Positions 1-5,700 of a stretch of DNA of 5,700 nt are shown here, piece after piece. Source of the stretch: an uncultured Pseudomonadota bacterium (GTDB lineage Bacteria; Pseudomonadota; Gammaproteobacteria; Methylococcales; Methylomonadaceae); the NCBI GenBank assembly GCA_903931355.1, contig CAIZCB010000479.1, forward strand, positions 1 through 5,700. The letters are read 5' to 3'. The translations under genes were made by a program, and so were the position numbers. The first letter of the stretch is position 1. Every line of letters starts with the position of its first letter. The notes below the pieces were generated by a model. The model was not told the DNA's origin. It did not search any database and worked only from the letters and a program-made list of their open reading frames with translations.

Positions 1-113
1 ATGTCTCCACCCTCAATTTACGCCATCGACTGATTTGGATCAGTCGCGGCTTATTTTTTCTCATCGGCTGCATCGGCATAGCGGCATTGATTATCATCGT
101 TTCAGGACAATAA
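1..113 (+). CDS. sdhD: Succinate dehydrogenase membrane anchor subunit SdhD, C-terminal end (partial)
   Basis: Only the last 36 codons are inside the window, read in the frame that ends with TAA at 111-113. They give a basic stretch ([11 protein letters not shown]) followed by one hydrophobic segment of about 18 residues (from [10 protein letters not shown] to ALIIIV) and the short tail SGQ. This fits the last transmembrane helix of a small membrane protein. Position carries most of the call: in sdhCDAB operons the gene directly before sdhA is the second membrane anchor, SdhD, which helps bind haem b and ubiquinone in the inner membrane. The stop lies 2 nt before the sdhA start, so the two are probably co-transcribed and coupled. 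The fragment is too short and too variable for family recognition by sequence alone, so it could be another anchor subunit. Confidence 0.72.
   Translation, partial: VSTLNLRHRLIWISRGLFFLIGCIGIAALIIIVSGQ
104..107 (+). promoter_or_regulatory. Ribosome binding site of sdhA
   Basis: AGGA sits 8 nt before the ATG at 116 and overlaps the end of sdhD. It supports 116 as the sdhA start. The open frame extends upstream to a TTG at 35, but that stretch overlaps the sdhD end and would add 27 residues with no SdhA character. Confidence 0.65.
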
Positions 114-115
114 AC

Positions 116-1900
116 ATGGCGGCTGCATATTCGATTATTGAGCATCAACACGATGTGGTGGTGGTTGGTGCTGGCGGTGCTGGCTTGCGTGCCACTTTTG
201 GCATGGTGGAAAAAGGTTTAAAAACCGCTTGTATCAGCAAAGTGTTTCCGACTCGTAGTCACACCGTTGCAGCGCAAGGTGGGATTAGCGCGGCGCTGGG
301 TAATATGGGCGAAGACGATTGGCGGTTTCATATGTACGACACCGTCAAAGGCTCGGATTGGCTGGGCGATCAAGACGCCATTGAATATATGTGCCGCGAA
401 GCGATTCCAGCGATTATCGAGCTCGAGCATTACGGCGTACCGTTTTCCCGAACTCCCGAAGGCAAAATCTATCAACGCGCCTTTGGCGGTATGTCTACCC
501 ATTACGGCAAAGGCCAAGCCCAACGCACTTGCGCCGCTGCTGATGTCACCGGTCATGCGATTTTGCATACCTTGTATCAACAAGCTTTAAAGCATAAAGC
601 CGAGTTTTTTGTTGAATACATTGCGCTGGATTTGATTATGCAAGACGGCGAATGCCGTGGCGTGTTGGCTTGGTGTCTGGATGATGGCTCTATCCATTTG
701 TTTCGCGGTCATCAAATTGTCTTAGCCACAGGTGGTTATGGCCGCTCTTATTTTTCCTGCACCTCAGCGCATACTGTCACTGGTGATGGCAATGGCATGG
801 TGTTAAGGGCTGGTTTGCCACTACAAGACATGGAGTTTGTGCAATTTCACCCCACTGGGATTTATGGTTCCGGCTGTTTGATGTCGGAAGGCGCACGAGG
901 CGAGGGCGGTTATTTGACTAACTCGGAAGGCGAGCGCTTTATGCCACGCTATGCGCCACACGCCAAAGATTTGGCCTCCCGCGATGTGGTCAGCCGAGCG
1001 ATTACTATGGAAATTAACGCCGGTCGCGGTCTTGGCCCCAACAAAGATTATGTGCATTTACATTTGGAACATCTCGATCCGGCTTTGATACATCAACGCT
1101 TGCCGGGGATTTCCGAAACCGCGCGGATTTTTGGCGGCATTGATGTCACCAAACAGCCGATTCCGGTATTGCCGACCGTGCATTACAATATGGGCGGGAT
1201 TCCGACTAATTACAAAGCTGAAGTCGTAACCTTAAAAGACGGCAACCCCGATTATGTGGTGCCAGGTTTGATGGCGATAGGCGAAACCGCTTGTGTTTCG
1301 GTGCACGGTGCTAATCGCTTAGGCTCTAATTCTTTGCTGGATTTGGTAGTGTTTGGTCGTGCAGCGGCAATCCGTTGTGCGGAATTGATTAAACCCAATC
1401 AACCGCTTAAACCCTTGGCCGCCGACGCCTGTGATGCGGCTTTAGCTAGGTTTGATCAGATTCGTCATGCCAACGGCAGTCGCAAAACCGCTGAGATTCG
1501 CCTTGATATGCAAATCACCATGCAAGCCAAAGCCGCTGTGTTCAGAACCGCCAGCACTTTGCAACAAGGTGTTGAGCAAATCGCCGAAATTGCCGAGTCA
1601 TTTACTGATGTCAACGTCAGCGATAAATCCTTAATCTGGAACACTGATTTAGTCGAAACTTTAGAGCTGGATAATTTGCTCGGCCAAGCACAAGTAACCA
1701 TCAACGCCGCTGCTAATCGCCAAGAAAGTCGCGGTGCTCATGCCCGCGAGGATTTCCCTAACCGTGATGACCAAAACTGGCTCAAACACAGCTTAACTTG
1801 GCGACAGGATAATCAAGTGCAGATTGATTACCGTCCGGTGCATTTGTACACCTTGACCGATGAGGTGGAAGTGGTGGCGTTGAAAGAGAGGACTTACTAA
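116..1900 (+). CDS. sdhA: Succinate dehydrogenase flavoprotein subunit SdhA
   Basis: Complete 594-residue catalytic subunit of respiratory complex II, which oxidises succinate to fumarate on the cytoplasmic face of the inner membrane. The N-terminal FAD-binding loop is GAGGAG (residues 18-23). The covalent FAD attachment motif [10 protein letters not shown] contains H49, equivalent to the 8-alpha-linked histidine. Active-site signatures are present: HPTG with H245, EGARGEGG (258-265), the catalytic arginine R289 in DLASRD, H356 in TVHYNMGG, and R401 in HGANRLG. The conserved C-terminal block RGAHAREDF (539-547) is intact. Motifs such as YFSCTSAHT and [11 protein letters not shown] are of the mitochondrial/alphaproteobacterial type. 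The ATG at 116 is chosen because it has an SD sequence and gives the normal family length. The stop overlaps the sdhB start (TAATG). One oddity is ADVTGH (142-147), where most family members read ADRTGH. Confidence 0.97.
   Translation: MAAAYSIIEHQHDVVVVGAGGAGLRATFGMVEKGLKTACISKVFPTRSHTVAAQGGISAALGNMGEDDWRFHMYDTVKGSDWLGDQDAIEYMCREAIPAIIELEHYGVPFSRTPEGKIYQRAFGGMSTHYGKGQAQRTCAAADVTGHAILHTLYQQALKHKAEFFVEYIALDLIMQDGECRGVLAWCLDDGSIHLFRGHQIVLATGGYGRSYFSCTSAHTVTGDGNGMVLRAGLPLQDMEFVQFHPTGIYGSGCLMSEGARGEGGYLTNSEGERFMPRYAPHAKDLASRDVVSRAITMEINAGRGLGPNKDYVHLHLEHLDPALIHQRLPGISETARIFGGIDVTKQPIPVLPTVHYNMGGIPTNYKAEVVTLKDGNPDYVVPGLMAIGETACVSVHGANRLGSNSLLDLVVFGRAAAIRCAELIKPNQPLKPLAADACDAALARFDQIRHANGSRKTAEIRLDMQITMQAKAAVFRTASTLQQGVEQIAEIAESFTDVNVSDKSLIWNTDLVETLELDNLLGQAQVTINAAANRQESRGAHAREDFPNRDDQNWLKHSLTWRQDNQVQIDYRPVHLYTLTDEVEVVALKERTY
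1885..1892 (+). promoter_or_regulatory. Ribosome binding site of sdhB
   Basis: AGAGAGGA lies inside the last codons of sdhA, 7 nt before the sdhB ATG at 1900. It is the strongest Shine-Dalgarno sequence in the window. Together with the 1-nt TAATG overlap it supports coupled, near-equimolar synthesis of SdhA and SdhB. Confidence 0.65.
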
Positions 1901-2682
1901 TGGTCGAATTCAGTTTGCCGAAAAATTCTCAACCCAAACCCGGTAAGCATTATCCAGCGCAGGGTGCCAAGCGGGTTCGTCGCGTTGAAGTTTATCGCTG
2001 GAATCCCGACACTGACGAAAATCCCCGCATTGATAGCTATGAAATCGATTTAGACGATTGCGGGCCGATGGTGTTGGATGCGATTTTAAAAATTAAAAAT
2101 CAAATCGATAGCAGTTTGGCGTTTCGCCGTTCTTGTCGCGAAGGGGTTTGCGGTTCGTGCGCGATGAATATCAACGGCAAAAATACCTTGGCTTGCACTC
2201 AATCGATGGCTGATTATGCCGGCACTATCAAAATTTTTCCTTTACCGCACATGGCGGTGGTTAAAGATTTGGTCGCTGACATGAGCCATTTTTTTGAACA
2301 ATATGCTTCAATTCAACCTTGGTTAAGCAATCAAAACCCAGCGCCAAGCGATGGTGAACGCTTACAAAGCCCAGAACAACGCGCCAAACTCGATGGTTTA
2401 TATGAATGTGTATTGTGCGCTTGTTGCTCAACCAGTTGCCCGAGTTATTGGTGGAATAGTGAACGCTATTTAGGGCCAGCAGTATTGTTGCAAGCTTATC
2501 GCTGGTTAGCCGATAGTCGCGATGATGCAGATCAACAACGGCTTGAGCAATTAAATGATGCCTTTAAGCTGTATCGCTGCCATACGATTATGAATTGCAC
2601 TGATACTTGCCCAAAAGGTTTAAATCCCGCCAAAGCGATTGCCGAAATCAAACAGCAATTACTCAAACATGAACGAGATTAA
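1900..2682 (+). CDS. sdhB: Succinate dehydrogenase iron-sulfur subunit SdhB
   Basis: Complete 260-residue electron-transfer subunit linking the SdhA flavin to quinone at the membrane anchor. The N-terminal ferredoxin-like domain carries the [2Fe-2S] ligands C79, C84 and C87 ([10 protein letters not shown]) and C99 (NTLAC). The C-terminal domain holds the other two clusters. C170, C173 and C176 ([13 protein letters not shown]), with C237, fit the [4Fe-4S] ligands. C180, C227 and C233 fit the [3Fe-4S] ligands, by comparison with the E. coli protein. The CPSYWWN motif near the quinone site is present. Length and motif spacing are normal for the family. The N-terminus has a polar lead of about 25 residues, as in mitochondrial-type SdhB. 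The start shares one base with the sdhA stop, and the 3' end overlaps sdhE by 14 nt. Confidence 0.97.
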   Translation: MVEFSLPKNSQPKPGKHYPAQGAKRVRRVEVYRWNPDTDENPRIDSYEIDLDDCGPMVLDAILKIKNQIDSSLAFRRSCREGVCGSCAMNINGKNTLACTQSMADYAGTIKIFPLPHMAVVKDLVADMSHFFEQYASIQPWLSNQNPAPSDGERLQSPEQRAKLDGLYECVLCACCSTSCPSYWWNSERYLGPAVLLQAYRWLADSRDDADQQRLEQLNDAFKLYRCHTIMNCTDTCPKGLNPAKAIAEIKQQLLKHERD

Positions 2683-2908
2683 GCAACTGCGCTGGCGCTG
2701 TCGGCGCGGGACTTTGGAGCTGGATTTAATCTTGTTGCGCTATTTGGATAATCACTATCTTGCAGCGGATAAGGCCGAACAAATGGCGTTTCAGCAGTTA
2801 TTAGCCTTGGAAGATATTGAGTTAATGGCTTATTTGATGGCGGATCGACAAGCCAGTGACCCCAATTTAGCAGCGGTAGTTAAGCGCTGTCAGATCAAGC
2901 TTGATTAG
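2669..2908 (+). CDS. sdhE: FAD assembly factor SdhE (YgfY/SDHAF2 family)
   Basis: Complete small protein of 79 residues. SdhE-family proteins bind SdhA in the cytoplasm and promote covalent attachment of FAD to its histidine. The defining RGxxE motif is present as R13-G14-T15-L16-E17 in RRGTLELD. It is followed by the helical pattern of the family: LLRYLDNHY, then [17 protein letters not shown]. Start choice: the ATG at 2669 gives the usual length and places the RRG motif about 12 residues in, as in known members. A TTG at 2639 in the same frame would add 10 residues unlike the family. The ATG has no clear Shine-Dalgarno sequence and lies 14 nt inside the sdhB end, which suggests coupling to sdhB translation. 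Having the assembly factor in the sdh operon fits its client, SdhA. Confidence 0.92.
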   Translation: MNEIKQLRWRCRRGTLELDLILLRYLDNHYLAADKAEQMAFQQLLALEDIELMAYLMADRQASDPNLAAVVKRCQIKLD

Positions 2909-2915
2909 AGTGGCA

Positions 2916-5231
2916 TTAGGTTTCAGGATTCAAAACTTCATAGCGATTCGGCAAGCTTTTCCAATCCTTTGCGACTAATAAATCAGCGGCATTGGTTAAT
3001 TGAAACTGGAACTTACGGCCTTTAATCGCTAACGGTAAAGGATTTGCCAACGGTCGGGCGTAATCAAATTCAAATAACCAATAGTCATCATCTTCATTTT
3101 TCACAATTCCCGCCTGCTCAACCGTCAGTTGATAACGCTTAACTCGCGTCACCGATTTAACATTATACAAATGGGTAATCGGCTTTTCGGTGCTGTTGGC
3201 TTGATAAATACCAATCGCACAGAATTTCACCTCTTGCATGACATGGCGGCTGATGGCTTTGTTGTCGGTGGTGCTGACGGGGATGTGATACCACTTGGCG
3301 TTGCCTTGCTCGAAAGCAGTCATGTAATTGGCACTGCGTTTGCCTTTTGGTCCCAACGGTGCGGCCAAAGTTAAATCCGCATAACGCTCAACCCGCATTC
3401 CCATCGGTGCAATGCGGCTGGCTTCTTCGACAAAATATTGGTCTGGCTTAGGGATGTTGTAATGCAAATTGGCATTGCCAAAGCGAGCGGTTAGAAATTG
3501 CCGTAACCAATGATTGTTGCGGCTGGGCAATAAGGGAAAGCCACCGATTGCCATTTCATCAATTGCTTTGTGATAAGGATTCACGCAGTTTTCCTCATCA
3601 AAACAACCTGGATACAAGACAAATGCCCCTAAAATCGGTCGAGTTTTTTCCATTTCGCCATCGTTGGCGCGATTGATATAAATCAGCGCGTCGCGATAAC
3701 GGTGCATTTGATTAATCGCATCCTCTGGTGCCAAATCGCCATTAGCGTTATCGAGATTCAGGCGGTATTTAGCATCAAAAATCCATTGCACCCGTTCGCC
3801 ATTAGCAAAGCTGGCTTCTAAAAAAATATCCGGTTTTTGGGTGGTAAAGGTTGAGTAGATTTCACCGAATTTGGCATTTTCACTCAAACGCTTAAAAGTT
3901 GGCTCATGCGCTAAGCGGATCGTAACCCCGTCATGCCGATGCAAAACAAATGCCGCTCCCATGCCGTCTTGCATGGACTTTTCCAAAGCAAACGGCTTGG
4001 TGATTAATTGGGCTTTTTGATTGGATTGTTCCTGAAAACCTAAATCGAACAGAATGTTGCGGATTTCCAGTAAACACCAAACCTCGTAAAGATCGGCTAC
4101 CGAACGCACCGAAATTGAAGCATGATTGCCAAACACATCTAAATACAATTTCAGCTGCTGCCAAATTCGATACACCGCAGCGTACCCAGCTTTTTGATGT
4201 AACACCAAAGACTCGCTGTTCATACCCTGATAATCACCGACTTCAGCAAACAAAGGGCGGTTTAATAACTGCTGTAATGGTTTTCGCCAAGCATCAATTT
4301 CTGTCAAAAATGAAGTCGATAAACGCGCTTGATCGGGAACTTGGTTATATTGCTGGGTGCGTTGTTTGAACTGGGCTAAACGCAAACTCGATTGCCTTAG
4401 CACCATTTTTACAAACCGATTTTCTGGCGTATCGACCGATAACTGCCGTGACGATTGCTGATAATAATGATGGCTTTCGGCATTGGCTAAATGGTTGCTG
4501 ACAACTTGTTCTAATCGACTGCTCAAACGTCCCCGTAAGCGCTCGGCTCGCACCGATTTAGTTTGTGGCAATAAACGACTATGCGGTGCATAACAAACCC
4601 GCTGTACAGCTTGTTGTAAATCTTCCCGCAAGCTTTTGAAATGTGCCAACCACAACAATTCAAAGGCTTCATGTGGTTTACGGGACGGGGCTAATTCTTG
4701 CTCGGTTTTTTGTAAAAACGAAAATCGCCATAAGGGATAAAAACGGTCAATGTCCTGATGTATCGCCGCCAAATCTTGCGACATCGCCATTTTGGTGGCT
4801 TGAACTTCAAAGGAAATCTGTTGGGTAACTGGCTTGCCATCGCGATGATAACCAACCGCCAAACGAAACCAACCAACATCATTGCCAAAATTAATCATGC
4901 CGCGCAAACAGCCGCGCGAATAATGAAAACTGTCTTCAATATTGCGTAAACGATGCACTAATCGCGGCTGCTCGGCCTCGCTAAACGGGCGGTTAAATTC
5001 AAACTCAAATTCATAATGCTTGTTCTCAAAGAACAGCACCTCGTCCTCGGTTTTAGAACTTAATAATTGCTTGGCCACTAATAACGGTGGATTAAAACGC
5101 AGCTCGCTATTAGGCGCCTCCAAGCCACGCTCGCTATAGGTTTTGGCGATTAAGGCTTGCGAACTGGCTAATTCTTTAGTCCAAACCGTGAACATAAAAT
5201 CCGCTGTCGCTAGGCGTAAAATTTCTGGCAC
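2916..5231 (-). CDS. McrC-like nuclease subunit: DUF2357 plus PD-(D/E)XK nuclease, with C-terminal extension
   Basis: Complete 771-residue protein. Residues about 65-290 look like DUF2357: the core motif GMINFGNDVGWFRL (111-124) is followed by SFEVQATKMAMSQD (140-153), and the helical part ends with DTPENRFVK (267-275). A PD-(D/E)XK nuclease core follows: E383 in SVADLYEVW, P467-D468 in KPDIF, D486-x-K488 in FDAKYR, and the helix INQMHRYRDA with Q508 and Y512. The catalytic set is intact, so the nuclease is probably active. Residues about 585-771 form an additional region of unknown fold containing WYHIPVS and YWLFEFDY. No signal peptide or membrane segment is seen, so the protein is probably cytoplasmic. 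The gene starts 20 nt after the stop of an McrB-like AAA+ gene, the order of mcrB-mcrC, and the two likely form one motor-nuclease system for restriction of foreign DNA (inferred). The start is GTG at 5231, because an in-frame TAA lies at 5235-5237; ATG at 5193-5195 (residue 13) is the alternative. Neither has a clear Shine-Dalgarno sequence. Confidence 0.82.
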   Translation of the reverse strand: MPEILRLATADFMFTVWTKELASSQALIAKTYSERGLEAPNSELRFNPPLLVAKQLLSSKTEDEVLFFENKHYEFEFEFNRPFSEAEQPRLVHRLRNIEDSFHYSRGCLRGMINFGNDVGWFRLAVGYHRDGKPVTQQISFEVQATKMAMSQDLAAIHQDIDRFYPLWRFSFLQKTEQELAPSRKPHEAFELLWLAHFKSLREDLQQAVQRVCYAPHSRLLPQTKSVRAERLRGRLSSRLEQVVSNHLANAESHHYYQQSSRQLSVDTPENRFVKMVLRQSSLRLAQFKQRTQQYNQVPDQARLSTSFLTEIDAWRKPLQQLLNRPLFAEVGDYQGMNSESLVLHQKAGYAAVYRIWQQLKLYLDVFGNHASISVRSVADLYEVWCLLEIRNILFDLGFQEQSNQKAQLITKPFALEKSMQDGMGAAFVLHRHDGVTIRLAHEPTFKRLSENAKFGEIYSTFTTQKPDIFLEASFANGERVQWIFDAKYRLNLDNANGDLAPEDAINQMHRYRDALIYINRANDGEMEKTRPILGAFVLYPGCFDEENCVNPYHKAIDEMAIGGFPLLPSRNNHWLRQFLTARFGNANLHYNIPKPDQYFVEEASRIAPMGMRVERYADLTLAAPLGPKGKRSANYMTAFEQGNAKWYHIPVSTTDNKAISRHVMQEVKFCAIGIYQANSTEKPITHLYNVKSVTRVKRYQLTVEQAGIVKNEDDDYWLFEFDYARPLANPLPLAIKGRKFQFQLTNAADLLVAKDWKSLPNRYEVLNPET

Positions 5232-5251
5232 TGGTTAAACCGCGCTAAAGA

Positions 5252-5700
5252 TTAAGGCCAAAAGCTAGTAAAGCCATTATTGGCTAAACGATCTTGCATC
5301 CAAGCTAACTTGGCTTTGCTCCGACAATCGACTTCACAAGCAGAGCCATCTAAATTTTCGCGTAATAAGTCCGGTCGGTTTGCCGCCCAAATTGCCGATA
5401 ACTGGGTTTCCAGCAAAGCGCTTAATTGCGTCAGCAAACTGCCGTTTTCATTGGCTTTTAATTTCTCGCCATCACCATCAATTCGCGGTAACAGTTTAGA
5501 CATTAAAAAATCATCCCAAACCGCCTGTAACTGCCGTGCATCTTGCGGGGCAAAACTCACCACCGCCAATAACAATTCATTCAAAGCCCGATACGCCAAT
5601 TCAAATGGGGTGTCTTTTAATACCTTGTTGATAGCGGTTAAAAAGCCAATACTCAATGAGCCATCACTGTCGGCTAGACAATCCGACAAATCAGCCTCTG
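5252..5700 (-). CDS. McrB-like AAA+ ATPase/GTPase, C-terminal end (partial)
   Basis: The frame is open from the right edge to TAA at 5252-5254, giving 148 C-terminal residues; the rest of the gene lies beyond the window. The fragment resembles the lid and tail of McrB-type AAA+ proteins that accompany DUF2357 nucleases. GFLTAINKVL is followed by FELAYRALNE (5576-5605), where the arginine is a candidate sensor-2 residue. Next comes DDFLMSKLLPRIDGDG (5468-5515), matching the usual K-x-LP-K/R-hxG pattern, and the C-terminus ends KLAWMQDRLANNGFTSFW, a common ending in this group as I recall it. Walker A and B motifs would lie upstream and cannot be seen. In such systems the AAA+ ring hydrolyses NTP to translocate DNA and recruits the nuclease subunit encoded next. 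Spacing of 20 nt and the same strand suggest an operon. No initiation site is assigned inside the window, since the TTG at 5687-5689 is internal. Confidence 0.75.
   Translation of the reverse strand, partial: EADLSDCLADSDGSLSIGFLTAINKVLKDTPFELAYRALNELLLAVVSFAPQDARQLQAVWDDFLMSKLLPRIDGDGEKLKANENGSLLTQLSALLETQLSAIWAANRPDLLRENLDGSACEVDCRSKAKLAWMQDRLANNGFTSFWP

Noticed and set aside
35..115. Longer sdhA starting from TTG at 35
   Set aside because: The extra 27 residues are the out-of-frame reading of the sdhD end, have no SdhA similarity, and the ATG at 116 has an SD sequence and gives the usual length.
2639..2668. Upstream TTG start for sdhE at 2639
   Set aside because: It adds a 10-residue lead unlike SdhE proteins; the ATG at 2669 gives the family length and motif position.
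2894..2905. Perfect 12-bp palindrome ATCAAGCTTGAT at the end of sdhE, a possible terminator or operator
   Set aside because: It lies inside the sdhE coding region, has no loop, would fold to only a 4-bp AT-rich stem and lacks a U-tract. A chance palindrome of this size is plausible.
3129..3374. 81-codon open frame on the + strand opposite the nuclease gene
   Set aside because: It is fully antisense to a well-supported coding region, has no recognisable motif, and is best explained as a codon-bias shadow. The same applies to the other short frames opposite or within sdhA and the nuclease gene.
5232..5251. Promoter or small feature in the 20-bp gap between the ATPase and nuclease genes
   Set aside because: Too short for a -35/-10 pair with spacing, and no motif or hairpin stands out.

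Overview
The window looks like a gammaproteobacterial chromosome of moderate GC. The evidence is a succinate dehydrogenase operon in the order (sdhD)-sdhA-sdhB-sdhE. Its SdhA and SdhB resemble the mitochondrial/alphaproteobacterial type, and a small flavinylation factor follows sdhB directly. I cannot name the genus; a methanotroph-like or related gammaproteobacterium is only a guess.

Left half (1-2908, + strand): the 3' end of a membrane-anchor gene (probably sdhD) is followed by complete sdhA (flavoprotein), sdhB (iron-sulfur protein) and sdhE (FAD assembly factor). The genes are packed tightly: a 2-nt gap, then a 1-nt TAATG overlap, then a 14-nt overlap. The set therefore reads as one translationally coupled operon. 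SdhD anchors the complex and helps bind quinone, SdhA oxidises succinate on a covalent FAD, SdhB passes electrons through three Fe-S clusters, and SdhE helps attach the FAD to SdhA. Together they form respiratory complex II of the TCA cycle. The promoter and sdhC lie outside the window.

Right half (2916-5700, - strand): two genes run convergently towards the sdh operon, which ends only 7 bp away. The upstream gene is cut by the right edge. It is the C-terminal end of an AAA+ protein that resembles the McrB-like partners of DUF2357 nucleases. Twenty bases after its stop comes a complete 771-codon gene. It encodes a DUF2357-type N-terminal region, a PD-(D/E)XK nuclease core and an unassigned C-terminal region of about 180 residues. 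The pair has the McrB-then-McrC order of a type IV, McrBC-like restriction or defence module: an NTP-driven motor plus a nuclease subunit. That function is inferred from domain architecture.

There is no gene-free stretch longer than a few tens of bases. I saw no RNA genes, insertion sequences, CRISPR arrays or convincing terminators. The part most worth pursuing is the McrBC-like pair, especially the C-terminal region of the nuclease subunit and the ATPase that continues beyond the window.
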